Translations under genes and position numbers: made by a program
In this document: positions 8,443 to 17,290 of the stretch, in pieces
How the letters are laid out: each line of letters opens with the position of its first letter
Numbering within the stretch: the first letter of the stretch is position 1
Origin: Zhongshania sp.
Lineage (GTDB): Bacteria > Pseudomonadota > Gammaproteobacteria > Pseudomonadales > Spongiibacteraceae
Direction: 5' to 3'
Assembly: GCF_029212375.1 (NCBI RefSeq)
Contig: NZ_JARGNU010000003.1
Span: forward strand, 1-64,000
DNA: 64,000 nt
The notes under the pieces: generated by a model
The model's database searches: none
What the model was told of the DNA's origin: nothing
What the model saw: only the letters and a program-made list of their open reading frames with translations

Positions 8443-8925
8443 GTGTCTGAATTTTCCGACGAGTATTGGATGCGCCATGCTTTGGGATTGGCGCAGCAGG
8501 CGGATTTGGCGAATGAGGTGCCAGTTGGCGCGATTATCGTTAAAGATAATGAGCTTATTGCCGAGGCTTTTAATCAGCCAATCAGCAGCGCAGACCCTAC
8601 AGCTCACGCGGAAATTGTCGCGCTGCGCAGTGCGGCGCGAAGCCTGAATAATTATCGTTTGCCGGATACCACGCTTTATGTGACCGTTGAGCCCTGCGCG
8701 ATGTGCGCTGGGGCAATTATTCACAGCCGTATTAAGCGCGTGGTGTATGGCGCGGCAGAGCCAAAAGCGGGGGCAGTGTGCAGTCATTTGCAGCTGTTCG
8801 ACCAGCCACAAATGAATCATCGCGTAGAGTGGCTTGGCGGTGTGCTGGCTGCGGAGGCCACGGCTGTATTGCAGGCATTTTTTACGCGCCGCCGTGAAGA
8901 AAAGCGGGCTTTGAAGAAAGGCTGA
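8443..8925 (+). CDS. tadA: tRNA-specific adenosine deaminase TadA
   Basis: Deaminates A34 to inosine in the anticodon of tRNA-Arg(ACG), allowing wobble decoding. The zinc-dependent cytidine-deaminase-fold signature is complete: HAEIVALR with catalytic Glu and Zn-ligand His, and EPCAMCAGA with the two Zn-ligand Cys. Length (160 aa) is normal. The start is GTG at 8443: the N-terminus VSEFSDEYWMRHAL aligns well with E. coli TadA, and no in-frame ATG is available. It stands alone; the next gene, acnB, converges from the right. Confidence 0.95.
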   Translation: MSEFSDEYWMRHALGLAQQADLANEVPVGAIIVKDNELIAEAFNQPISSADPTAHAEIVALRSAARSLNNYRLPDTTLYVTVEPCAMCAGAIIHSRIKRVVYGAAEPKAGAVCSHLQLFDQPQMNHRVEWLGGVLAAEATAVLQAFFTRRREEKRALKKG

Positions 8926-9150
8926 TTAAAGTTTTTTGTAAGTTAGCCTGCTAGAGTGGTTTTCGCCTCGCTGCGCAACTCGCCTTCGGCTCAAACAGTG
9001 CTCGCTAAAGGCCCCGCTCAGTTTCTGTGATGCTCAGCGAGCTCAAAGGGGATTTGCCTGGCCGGTAGTCGATGCGCATAAGTTCAATACAATGCGCTAA
9101 GACATGTGATGAATCTAAAAACATATAATCTAGGCATAATGTTACTGGCA
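8926..9150. other. Non-coding spacer with a hairpin-forming repeat-like stretch
   Basis: No gene is visible between tadA and the acnB terminator. GCTCGCT (9000-9006) and AGCGAGC (9036-9042) are perfect inverted arms with a 29-nt GC-rich loop. The preceding CGCCTTCGGCTC-type sequence resembles dispersed intergenic repeats. Nothing else is assignable. Confidence 0.4.
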
Positions 9151-9174
9151 CAAAAAAGCCGCCCGAAGGCGGCT
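9151..9174 (-). terminator. Rho-independent terminator of acnB
   Basis: On the minus strand AGCCGCC-TTCG-GGCGGCT forms a 7-bp stem with a stable UUCG tetraloop, followed directly by six T residues. It lies 36 bp past the acnB stop codon. Confidence 0.92.
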
Positions 9175-9209
9175 CTCTCAACAACGTAAGTCTAAGACTT
9201 ACATCATGT

Positions 9210-11837
9210 TTACATACTTACTTCGGTAATTTCTACTGAAGCAATACGCTTACCTTCTTCCGCACCTTTCTGGAAAGACGCAATTTGATCGAAGTTCATG
9301 TAGCGATAAATCTCGCTAGACATGGCATCCAGATCTTTGCAGTATTCCATATACTCAGCCGGTGTTGGCAGGCGGCCCAGAATCGCGCCAACCGATGCTA
9401 ACTCAGCAGAGGTCAGGTAGACATTGGCGCCATTGCCAAGACGGTTAGGGAAGTTACGGGTTGAGGTAGACAGCACAGTAGCGCCATCGGCAACACGTGC
9501 TTGGTTACCCATGCACAGTGAACAGCCTGGCATTTCGGTACGTGCACCAGAAGCGCCAAAGATGTTGTAGTAGCCTTCTTCCATCAGGGTGTGCTGATCC
9601 ATTTTAGTCGGTGGCGAGATCCACAGACGGGTGTTCAGCGTGCCTTTGTTGGCGTCGAGCAGCTTACCAGCGGCGCGGAAGTGACCGATATTGGTCATGC
9701 AGCTACCAATGAAGACTTCGTCTACTTTGTCGCCAGCAACTTCAGACAGCAGCTTGGCGTCGTCTGGGTCGTTAGGGCAGCAAACTACAGGCTCTATCAA
9801 CTGGTCTAGGTCAATTTCGATAACCGCAGCGTACTCAGCATCGGCATCGCCTTCGAGCAGGCTTGGGTTGGCCAGCCATGCTTCCATATTGGCAGCGCGG
9901 CGCTCTAGGGTGCGTGGGTCGCCATAGCCTTCGCTTACCATCCAGCGCAGCAGGGTGATGTTAGAGCGCAGGTATTCAGAGATTTCTGGAATGCCTTGCT
10001 TGATGGTACAGCCAGCGGCTGAACGCTCTGCAGAGGCGTCAGACAATTCAAATGCCTGCTCAACAGTCAAACCAGCCAAGCCTTCGATTTCAAGAATACG
10101 ACCAGAGAAGATGTTCTTCTTGCCTTTTTTCTCAACGGTCAGGTGGCCTTCTTTAATGGCTTGGTAAGGAATGGCGTGAACTAGGTCGCGCAGGGTAATG
10201 CCAGGCTGCATTTTGCCTTTAAAGCGAACCAGTACTGATTCGGGCATATCCAGTGGCATAACGCCGGTCGCGGCAGCAAAAGCAACCAGACCAGAACCCG
10301 CTGGGAAAGAAATGCCCATTGGGAAGCGAGTGTGTGAGTCACCGCCGGTGCCAACAGTGTCTGGCAGCAACATGCGGTTCAACCAGCTGTGGATGATACC
10401 GTCGCCGGGACGCAGTGAAACACCGCCACGGGTCATGATGAAGTCTGGCAGGTTGTGCTGGGTGTCGATGTCGATTGGCTTGGGGTAAGCCGCAGTGTGA
10501 CAGAAGGACTGCATGGTCAGGTCGGCAGAGAAACCGAGGCAGGCCAAGTCTTTCAGCTCGTCGCGGGTCATTGGGCCAGTGGTGTCTTGCGAACCAACGG
10601 TGGTCATTTTGGGTTCGCAGTAAGTGCCTGGGCGAATACCAGTACCTTCGGGAAGACCGCAGGCGCGACCAACCATTTTTTGCGCCAAGGTGTAGCCTTT
10701 GCCAGTGTCGGCGGGCTGCTCGGGCAGACGGAATAGGGTAGAGGTGGGCAGACCCAGCGATTCACGGGCTTTAGCGGTTAGGCCACGACCGATAATCAGG
10801 TTGATACGGCCGCCAGCGCGCACTTCGTCAAGCAATACCGGTGACTTCAGTTCGAAGGTGCTTAGGGTGGCACCAGTTTCAACATTTTTGATCACGCCGT
10901 CGTAGGGGCGGATTTCAATCACGTCGCCCATGCTTAGCTCGTCAACGGGGGCTTCAAAGACCAGTGCGCCAGCATCTTCCATGGTGTTGTAGAAGATAGG
11001 AGCCACTTTGCTGCCGATACAAATACCGCCAGAGCGCTTATTAGGCACGCCGGGCATATCGTCGCCAAAGAACCACAGTACCGAGTTGGTGGCTGATTTA
11101 CGTGAAGAACCAGTACCAACAACATCGCCAACGAAGGCAATGGGGTGGCCTTTTTCTTTCAGCGTGCCGATCAATTTAAGTGGGCCAACACTGCCTTGCA
11201 CGTCGGGCTTAATGCCATCGCGTTCCATTTTAAACATCGCCAGTGCGTGCAGTGGGATGTCTGGGCGCGACCATGCATCTGGCGCTGGTGACAGGTCATC
11301 GGTATTGGTTTCGCCGGTGACTTTAAATACGGTGTTAACAATGCTTTCGGCAACTTCAGGGCGGTTGGTGAACCACTCTGCGTCTGCCCAGCTTTGAATC
11401 ACTTCTTTCGCCAGTGCATTACCGGCTTTAGATTTTTCTTCTACGTCGTGGAAGGCGTCAAACATCAGCAGCGTGTGCTTAAGCTCTTCGGCGGCGAGTT
11501 TGGCAAGGTCGGCGTGGTCGAGGAGGTCTACCAAGGTCACAATATTGTAGCCGCCGTGCATATTGCCCAGCAGTTTAACTGCGAGCTCTTTGCTAATTAG
11601 GGGGCTACTGGCTTCGTCTTTAACGATGGCAGACAGGAAACCGGCTTTTACATAAGCGGCTTCGTCGACACCTGGTGGTACACGGTTGGAGATCAGGTCA
11701 ACTAGGGTTGCTTCTTCACCCGCTGGTGGAGTTTTAAGCAATTCAATTAGGCCCGCGACTTGTTCAGCGTTGAGTGGCTGGGGAACAATGCCTTGCGCCG
11801 CGCGTTCGTCGACGTGTTTCCGATATGCTTCAAGCAC
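9210..11837 (-). CDS. acnB: Aconitate hydratase B / 2-methylisocitrate dehydratase
   Basis: TCA-cycle enzyme interconverting citrate and isocitrate through cis-aconitate with a [4Fe-4S] cluster; it can also hydrate 2-methylaconitate in propionate catabolism. The 875-residue product fits AcnB (about 865). Seen: the N-terminal HEAT-like domain ([17 protein letters not shown]), the swivel domain, and the three cluster cysteines in [24 protein letters not shown] and [12 protein letters not shown], the last being the C-x2-C pair. It is monocistronic with its own terminator. AcnB apo-protein binds mRNA in some bacteria, which may hold here. Confidence 0.97.
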   Translation of the reverse strand: MLEAYRKHVDERAAQGIVPQPLNAEQVAGLIELLKTPPAGEEATLVDLISNRVPPGVDEAAYVKAGFLSAIVKDEASSPLISKELAVKLLGNMHGGYNIVTLVDLLDHADLAKLAAEELKHTLLMFDAFHDVEEKSKAGNALAKEVIQSWADAEWFTNRPEVAESIVNTVFKVTGETNTDDLSPAPDAWSRPDIPLHALAMFKMERDGIKPDVQGSVGPLKLIGTLKEKGHPIAFVGDVVGTGSSRKSATNSVLWFFGDDMPGVPNKRSGGICIGSKVAPIFYNTMEDAGALVFEAPVDELSMGDVIEIRPYDGVIKNVETGATLSTFELKSPVLLDEVRAGGRINLIIGRGLTAKARESLGLPTSTLFRLPEQPADTGKGYTLAQKMVGRACGLPEGTGIRPGTYCEPKMTTVGSQDTTGPMTRDELKDLACLGFSADLTMQSFCHTAAYPKPIDIDTQHNLPDFIMTRGGVSLRPGDGIIHSWLNRMLLPDTVGTGGDSHTRFPMGISFPAGSGLVAFAAATGVMPLDMPESVLVRFKGKMQPGITLRDLVHAIPYQAIKEGHLTVEKKGKKNIFSGRILEIEGLAGLTVEQAFELSDASAERSAAGCTIKQGIPEISEYLRSNITLLRWMVSEGYGDPRTLERRAANMEAWLANPSLLEGDADAEYAAVIEIDLDQLIEPVVCCPNDPDDAKLLSEVAGDKVDEVFIGSCMTNIGHFRAAGKLLDANKGTLNTRLWISPPTKMDQHTLMEEGYYNIFGASGARTEMPGCSLCMGNQARVADGATVLSTSTRNFPNRLGNGANVYLTSAELASVGAILGRLPTPAEYMEYCKDLDAMSSEIYRYMNFDQIASFQKGAEEGKRIASVEITEVSM

Positions 11838-12179
11838 AGTGTAACTCCTCTTTTCAGTTTCGGTACCCGTATCCGCCGGGATCGCCGGGGCCGGGGCTAT
11901 CGATGCCCATCATCGATGCGAAATAGGGGGTTGCAAGTATACTGAAAAACCACACATACGTTAAGGAATCTCTGCAGAAGTAGGTGCTTAGCCAGTCTTT
12001 CTTCGCCTCGTCAGACGTCCGACGTCAGGCGTCTGACGATTTGCGGTCTTTGCTGTAGCTTGGGGCGAGGGGAATTAGATAGTAATATTGTCAGCTTTCA
12101 TTATTGACCAAGCTTGCCAGCTCCTAGGGTGCTGGCTTACCCTTTACGCTGTATTTCACCTATTTATCTGGAGTCTGGC
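11838..12179. other. acnB upstream region with palindromic repeat
   Basis: A non-coding stretch of about 340 bp that must contain the acnB promoter (minus strand) and probably that of the DUF1289 gene. I cannot pick a convincing -35/-10 pair. The one clear element is the GACGTC-rich palindrome at 12009-12038, listed separately. Confidence 0.4.
12009..12038. repeat. GACGTC-rich palindromic dispersed repeat, copy 1
   Basis: CGTCAGACG (12009-12017) and CGTCTGACG (12030-12038) are perfect 9-bp inverted arms; the 12-nt centre contains another GACGTC palindrome. The first 20 bp are identical to 22031-22050 in the glnS-cysS spacer, so this is a dispersed intergenic element. Confidence 0.7.
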
Positions 12180-12647
12180 TTGGCTGTTGTGCGTCCTCGT
12201 GTGGTAACCCCTTGTATTGGTGTTTGTTCGACGGCACTGGGGGACGAGGTATGCCGCGGTTGTAAGCGTTATAGCCACGAGGTGATTGACTGGAATAGCT
12301 ATAGCGATGATCAGAAGCAGATTATTGATCAGCGCTTAGACGGCTTTTTGGTTCAGGTCATCGAAAATAAGCTCCGCATCAATGATGTCACGCTCTTGGA
12401 GTGGCAGCTGCAAACCCAGCGAATTCGCTATCCTGCGCATAAAAGTCCCTATATTTGGCTGTTTCAGTTGTTGCGGGCAGGGGCGGGGCAGATCAGTGAT
12501 AGCGCTCAGTTTGGCTTTAGTATTGACGCAGAGTATCGCGATGAACCCTTAGTATCGCTGCGCGATATGATTGATCGCGAGTTTTATCTGCTTTCAGAGG
12601 CGTATTATCAGCGTTATATTGGCCGATATTTAAGCCGAGAGTCGTAG
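12180..12647 (+). CDS. DUF1289 domain-containing protein
   Basis: The N-terminus carries the short DUF1289 motif TPCIGVCSTALGDEVCRGCK, whose four cysteines (C-x3-C, C-x2-C) suggest a small metal or Fe-S site. About 100 further residues of unknown function follow, longer than minimal DUF1289 proteins. The function is not established. Start: TTG at 12180 is preferred because TGGAG sits six bases upstream; a TTG at 12114 would add 22 residues unlike the family, and a GTG at 12189 is also possible. It lies 98 bp upstream of miaE in the same direction. Confidence 0.75.
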   Translation: MAVVRPRVVTPCIGVCSTALGDEVCRGCKRYSHEVIDWNSYSDDQKQIIDQRLDGFLVQVIENKLRINDVTLLEWQLQTQRIRYPAHKSPYIWLFQLLRAGAGQISDSAQFGFSIDAEYRDEPLVSLRDMIDREFYLLSEAYYQRYIGRYLSRES

Positions 12648-12745
12648 TTCGTCCTACTCGCCGTTTTTATCCCCCTATTGCTCCTGAAAACCCCTTCACT
12701 TTGCTATACTGCGCCGGCTTTTCTGCCTCGCCTTAATTTGATTGG

Positions 12746-13366
12746 ATGCGTTTTGTCATGTCTGTAGATATTAGTGAAATACTTGAATTCCTGCCCTGCG
12801 AGACGCCGCAGGGCTGGATAGACGCCGCTTTGCGTTTTCCTGAAGAAATGCTGATCGATCACGCTAATTGCGAGAAAAAAGCAGCGGGCACCGCCTTGAA
12901 TCTCATGTTTCGCCATGTCGATAAGCCGGATCTGCTCATGAAAATGTCGAAACTGGCACGTGAAGAGTTGCGCCATTTTGAGCAGGTTATGAGTATTATG
13001 AAAAAACGCGGTATTGAATATCGGCATCTTTCATCAGCAAATTACGCCAATGGTTTGCGCACCGGCGCTCGCACCAGCGATCCCCATAAATTGGTCGATA
13101 TTTTAATTATTGGTGCGATTATCGAAGCGCGCTCCTGCGAGCGCTTCGCGAAAATAGCCCCGCTGCTAGACCCTGAGTTGGGCGCGTTCTATACCTCGTT
13201 ACTAAAATCTGAAGCGCGGCATTTCAAAGATTATTTGGCATTGGCTGAGCGTTACGCTGTTGAGCCAATAGCGCCGCGGGTGGATTTCTTTCGAGAAAAG
13301 GAACAGCGCTTAATTGAAACGGTAGAAGAAGAGTTTCGCTTTCATAGTGGCCCATTGGCGGCCTGA
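12746..13366 (+). CDS. miaE: tRNA-(ms2io6A37)-hydroxylase MiaE
   Basis: A non-haem diiron monooxygenase that hydroxylates the isopentenyl side chain of ms2i6A37 in tRNAs reading U-initial codons. Ferritin-like diiron ligands are visible as E-x6-H-x2-C-E (EMLIDHANCEKKA), EELRHFE, EARSCERF and SEARHFKDY. Length (206 aa) is typical. The ATG at 12746 or the ATG four codons later (MSVDISEI) could start it. MiaE needs O2, so ms2io6A can report aerobic growth. It pairs functionally with MiaA and MiaB, which are not in this window. Confidence 0.93.
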   Translation: MRFVMSVDISEILEFLPCETPQGWIDAALRFPEEMLIDHANCEKKAAGTALNLMFRHVDKPDLLMKMSKLAREELRHFEQVMSIMKKRGIEYRHLSSANYANGLRTGARTSDPHKLVDILIIGAIIEARSCERFAKIAPLLDPELGAFYTSLLKSEARHFKDYLALAERYAVEPIAPRVDFFREKEQRLIETVEEEFRFHSGPLAA

Positions 13367-13483
13367 AGTCTGCGCATTAAAACTTGGCGACCATGAGGGG
13401 CTTGCGTGTACCGTCCGTCTCCCATCAAGCATTCAGCCGTGCTCGCTCACAAACGTGAGGATTTGGTTGGCATGGTGCAAGGC

Positions 13484-14053
13484 TTAAATAAAAGAGCCGG
13501 TATCGAGTAATTGCCGCGCGACATCAGTAACCGGTTTACGTTGACGATCTGCATTTTTATTTAATAAATCGGTGGCTTGATCCTCTGTTAGTCCATAGGT
13601 GTCCATAATAAATTTCTTGGCTTTATTCAGGGATTGACGAGCATCGGTGGTTGGCTTGAGCGCTTCTACCTCTGCGCGCAGCTGGTTTACGCTGTGAAAA
13701 TAGCTGATGGCGATGTCGATTAGTGACTGCAGCAAGGCTGTGGGCACGGCGTCGATGGCATAAAGGCTAATACCTGCTTCTGACGCTAGGCGGTTGATAC
13801 TTTCAGAACGATTGCCGCCTAAATTTATTACTGTGCGCGGTGCGCCTTTTTGGAGCTGAGCCAAATGTTCTAAGGTGTCGCGATTGGGGGAGTTGGTGTC
13901 GACCAGAATGATCTCGGGGTGCAGCTCGCCGACCAATTGATAAATATCGGCGTCGCTGTCAGTGACGCTCAATAATTCTATACCTGCCCAAGTAATAATA
14001 GCGTCGATTTTCTTTGCGCGATGTTCATCAATATCAATCAGTAACACTTTCAT
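13484..14053 (-). CDS. nasT: ANTAR response regulator NasT
   Basis: RNA-binding antiterminator of nitrate/nitrite assimilation. The N-terminal receiver-like domain (1-115) keeps acidic residues at D7/D9 and D52 (IILVDTNSPN). A helical linker leads to a C-terminal ANTAR domain at about 130-189 (KKFIMDTYGLTEDQATDLLN, then VARQLLDTGSFI). In characterised systems NasT is held by NasS and released when nitrate or nitrite binds NasS; free NasT then binds a two-hairpin leader RNA and prevents termination. Here it is the last gene of the nrtABD-nasST operon, 8 bp after nasS. Confidence 0.9.
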   Translation of the reverse strand: MKVLLIDIDEHRAKKIDAIITWAGIELLSVTDSDADIYQLVGELHPEIILVDTNSPNRDTLEHLAQLQKGAPRTVINLGGNRSESINRLASEAGISLYAIDAVPTALLQSLIDIAISYFHSVNQLRAEVEALKPTTDARQSLNKAKKFIMDTYGLTEDQATDLLNKNADRQRKPVTDVARQLLDTGSFI

Positions 14054-14061
14054 TTAAGGGG

Positions 14062-15360
14062 TTAAACCTCTTTTCGGGTATTAATTAGGCGGAGCGCGGG
14101 AATGTCGGCCTTGGACAGATTTTGTTTTTCTAGGTATTTGATAATGCCGCCAACACTAATAACTTGCCCGTCTAAAAACTGATTGGGGCCGATGTGTTGC
14201 GATTTAGTCAAAATCATTTTCTCATGCAAATTGCCTTCGGTTTTACGGTCAATACTCGGGCACTCGATACCGACTGCTGCTGCGGCAATGCGGAATAGGC
14301 TTGGCTTATAAACAGCTGCTACTGTTTCCTCAATATTTACGGGGGTAGTTAGCTGCCCCCAGCGATACATTTGCGAAATAAACCACTCGGCGTGGTTGAG
14401 CCACGGAAAATTGGCTGAATAGCGATGGAATACGTGAAAGTCTTCGACCTTTTCCGCAGGTAGGCCGTGGTGTTTTAGGGATGAGCCCGTCAGCGATAGT
14501 GCGACGGTTTCTTCGGGTAGGGCGATATAGGCGGCTTGGCTAATAATTTTTGCAGTGGCCCTACGGTTTTCCTTTTTGTCGAGCCAAATGCAGGCTTTTA
14601 TTAAGGCGCGTAGCATAGCCTGGTGGGTGAGCGGGTTTTCTTTTGACCAGCTTTCGCTAACCGCAAATACCTTCTCTGGGCTGTTATTCCACAACTGGTA
14701 TTTGGTGGCGACCACATGGCCGATTTGCTGCTGCACGGCGAGGGTATTCCACGGCTCGCCAACACAAAACCCGTGGATATCGCCATCGGTCATGGCGGTT
14801 ACCATTTTGGGGGGCGGAATAACGACAATCTCAATATCGCGATCTGGATCAATGCCTGCACTGGCTAACCAATAGCGTAATTCATAGCTTTGGGTTGAGC
14901 AGGGATAGACCACCCCAAAACGCAATTTTGGCCTTTTGCTGCGCTTGTTTTCCTCAATTAAGCACTGCAGTGCTTGGGCGGCAATGAGCGGGCTAAACTC
15001 GCAGCGCGAATCTATTTCATATAGGTGTTTGTAGAGTTGATTGTTGATGGTAATGGCATTGCCGTTAAGGTCGAGCACCATGGCGCTGACCATGTCTATT
15101 TTGGGGCCGCCAACACCGAGCCTGGACGCCACTGGAATAGATGCCAGCATTTGCGCGCCGTCTAATATCCCCAAGCCAACCTTGTCGCGAATTCCCGCCC
15201 ACGATGCTTCTCGAGAAAGGGTGACATTAAGACCTTCACCGGCAAAGTAGCCTTTTTCTTGGGCGATAACCAGCGGCGCGCAGTCAGTTAGGGGGATAAA
15301 ACCCAAGGTGACATCGGGCTTTTCAAGTTGCAGGCCATTCCTATTATTAATGGTTCCCAT
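14062..15360 (-). CDS. nasS: Nitrate/nitrite sensor NasS (NrtA-like, cytoplasmic)
   Basis: A 432-residue protein homologous to nitrate-binding proteins NrtA/CmpA but without a signal peptide: its N-terminus (NRNGLQLEKPDVTLGFIPLTD) runs straight into the binding fold. The family block ELRYWLASAGIDPD and the pocket segment FCVGEPWNTLAVQQ are both present. It sits next to nasT, which identifies it as NasS, the cytoplasmic sensor that sequesters NasT when nitrate/nitrite is absent. It is a paralogue of the exported NrtA in the same operon and probably arose by duplication. Confidence 0.88.
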   Translation of the reverse strand: MGTINNRNGLQLEKPDVTLGFIPLTDCAPLVIAQEKGYFAGEGLNVTLSREASWAGIRDKVGLGILDGAQMLASIPVASRLGVGGPKIDMVSAMVLDLNGNAITINNQLYKHLYEIDSRCEFSPLIAAQALQCLIEENKRSKRPKLRFGVVYPCSTQSYELRYWLASAGIDPDRDIEIVVIPPPKMVTAMTDGDIHGFCVGEPWNTLAVQQQIGHVVATKYQLWNNSPEKVFAVSESWSKENPLTHQAMLRALIKACIWLDKKENRRATAKIISQAAYIALPEETVALSLTGSSLKHHGLPAEKVEDFHVFHRYSANFPWLNHAEWFISQMYRWGQLTTPVNIEETVAAVYKPSLFRIAAAAVGIECPSIDRKTEGNLHEKMILTKSQHIGPNQFLDGQVISVGGIIKYLEKQNLSKADIPALRLINTRKEV

Positions 15361-15362
15361 AT

Positions 15363-16217
15363 TCAGGCTCCAACGGCTTTTTTAACGTCCGCCACAGGCG
15401 CTATAGCGGGTTTGGCTTGTGAGGGCGGGGTATCTGACTTCGCTTGCTTTTGGTGCAAGAACGTTAGCACTGCCGCGCGGTAGTGGTTGTAATCTGAGTT
15501 GTCAGCCAAGGCTAGTCGATCCCTTGGTCTGGGCAAATCAATATTGAGAATTTCGCCCACTCTGGCCGCAGGACCATTGGTCATCATAACAATTCGATCG
15601 GAAAGTAATACTGCCTCGTCCACATCGTGGGTAATGAGAATGACGGTATTGTTTAGTTCGGCTTGGATTTCCATTAACGCGTCTTGCAGGTGGGCGCGGG
15701 TAAGGGCGTCGAGAGCGCCAAAAGGCTCGTCCATTAGCAGTACTTTAGGTTCCATCGCCAAGGCTCTGGCAATGCCAACCCGCTGTTTCATACCGCCGGA
15801 AATCTCGGCGGGTAACTTGTGACTGGCGTGGGACATGTGTACCAAGGCGAGGTTGTGCTCCACCCACTGGTGCATTTCAGCCTTGGATTTTTTGCCCTTA
15901 AAAACCTGTTTAACAGCGAGCTCTACGTTTTGGTACACCGTGAGCCAAGGGAATAAAGAGTGGTGTTGAAATACTACCGCGCGGTCTGGGCCGGGGGCGT
16001 TAACCTCTTTGGATTCGAGTATTACCGCACCTTCAGTCGCTTCATAAAGTCCAGCAACGATATTGAGTACGGTTGATTTACCACAGCCCGAATGGCCGAT
16101 TAGTGAGATAAATTCACCGCGATCAATTTTTAAGTCGACCTTGTCCAAGGCTTTAAATGGGCCGGTTTTGGTGGGAAATTCAATGCTAATTTGTGAAATA
16201 TCAAGATAAGTAGACAT
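15363..16217 (-). CDS. nrtD: Nitrate ABC transporter ATP-binding protein NrtD
   Basis: ATPase of the NrtABCD/CmpABCD/TauB-SsuB class that powers nitrate (or nitrite/cyanate) uptake. Seen: Walker A GHSGCGKST, signature motif SGGMKQRVGIARALA, Walker B VLLMDEPFGALD and the switch His in LITHDVDEA. The ATG at 16217 (MSTYLDISQISIEF) is chosen: AAGGA lies seven bases upstream, and an earlier in-frame start at 16301 would run into the permease gene. At 284 aa it has no NrtC-like substrate-binding extension. It ends 2 bp before nasS starts. Confidence 0.9.
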   Translation of the reverse strand: MSTYLDISQISIEFPTKTGPFKALDKVDLKIDRGEFISLIGHSGCGKSTVLNIVAGLYEATEGAVILESKEVNAPGPDRAVVFQHHSLFPWLTVYQNVELAVKQVFKGKKSKAEMHQWVEHNLALVHMSHASHKLPAEISGGMKQRVGIARALAMEPKVLLMDEPFGALDALTRAHLQDALMEIQAELNNTVILITHDVDEAVLLSDRIVMMTNGPAARVGEILNIDLPRPRDRLALADNSDYNHYRAAVLTFLHQKQAKSDTPPSQAKPAIAPVADVKKAVGA

Positions 16218-16233
16218 GTCGGCATCCTTGGTT

Positions 16234-17247
16234 TCAGGCTTCGTCGTGGGCAATGACTTTGTGAAGAGTATGCATAAATGAGTCCAGAATGAATCCAACA
16301 AAGCCGATGGTAATCACTGCAACCATAATGCGAGCGAGGGACTCGGAGCTGCCATTTTGAAACTCATCCCAAACGAATTTTCCAAGGCCTGGGTTTTGGG
16401 CCAGCATTTCTGCGGCAATTAAGACCATCCAGCCAATGCCTAGGGAGATGCGCAGGCCTGTGAAGATCATAGGTAGCGCTGCCGGTATGGCTATTTTGTG
16501 GACCCGTGTGAACCAGCCAAGCTGGATAACACGACCAACATTAATTAGGTCTTTGTCGATATTGGCAACACCGACGGCAGTATTGATTAACGTCGGCCAC
16601 ATGCAGCACAGGGTGACGGTGATGGCTGAGTTTATAAATGATTTGGATAAAGCTGGGTCGTCACTTACGTATACCGCACTAACCACCATGGTCACGAGCG
16701 GCAGCCATGCCAAAGGTGATACTGGTTTAAGAATCTGAATAATTGGCGTAATGGCGGTGTTTAGTAGTGGGCTTAGGCCGCACATTATTCCAATGGGCAC
16801 CGCGATAAGTGAGGCGACTAGAAAGCCGGTAAAAACAGTAATGAGGCTGGTAAAGATTTGGTCGAAATACGTCGGCTTACCGGTGTAGTCTCGAATCTTA
16901 ACTTCTGCGTCGGGGTTTTTTGCGAGCTTTGCGTCATTGCGCTTGGTTTGGCGCTCATAAAATGCAACTGCCTTTTCACGCTCTGCCAAATGCTCCTGAT
17001 ATAAGCCCTGTGCTGCTGTTACCACGGCGGTAGGGCCGGGGAAAGTGCCAAGGCTAGTGTCAATGCGCGATGCGGCAGTTGACCAAATGGCGAGAAATAC
17101 CAAGATGGCGATCAACGGCAGACCAATAAGGCGGACAATTTCTTGTAATTGCTCGCGGGGGCTCTCCCAGCTGGCAAGTTTAATGAGTGGGACTAGCCAT
17201 GCGAAACCGGCAACACTCAAGTAATGCAGGGTGTTTTGTTTAAACAT
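16234..17247 (-). CDS. nrtB: Nitrate ABC transporter permease NrtB
   Basis: Inner-membrane permease (337 aa) of the nitrate/taurine-type importers. The C-terminal two thirds carries the usual helices and the coupling-loop motif with its conserved Glu and Gly (AAEMLAQNPGLGKFVWDEFQ). The N-terminal region is unusual for a minimal permease: after a first helix (about 30-58) there is a charged 55-residue segment (about 80-130, EREKAVAFYERQTKRNDAKL) before the transport core. It lies between nrtA and nrtD in an operon. Confidence 0.9.
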   Translation of the reverse strand: MFKQNTLHYLSVAGFAWLVPLIKLASWESPREQLQEIVRLIGLPLIAILVFLAIWSTAASRIDTSLGTFPGPTAVVTAAQGLYQEHLAEREKAVAFYERQTKRNDAKLAKNPDAEVKIRDYTGKPTYFDQIFTSLITVFTGFLVASLIAVPIGIMCGLSPLLNTAITPIIQILKPVSPLAWLPLVTMVVSAVYVSDDPALSKSFINSAITVTLCCMWPTLINTAVGVANIDKDLINVGRVIQLGWFTRVHKIAIPAALPMIFTGLRISLGIGWMVLIAAEMLAQNPGLGKFVWDEFQNGSSESLARIMVAVITIGFVGFILDSFMHTLHKVIAHDEA

Positions 17248-17290
17248 AAGTGCTCCTTTTGCCCCGCTGTAGGTCAGCGGGGCGGTACGA

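Noticed and set aside
8350-8820. Minus-strand 156-residue frame over tadA
   Set aside because: It lies opposite an unambiguous tadA with catalytic motifs; it is a shadow frame.
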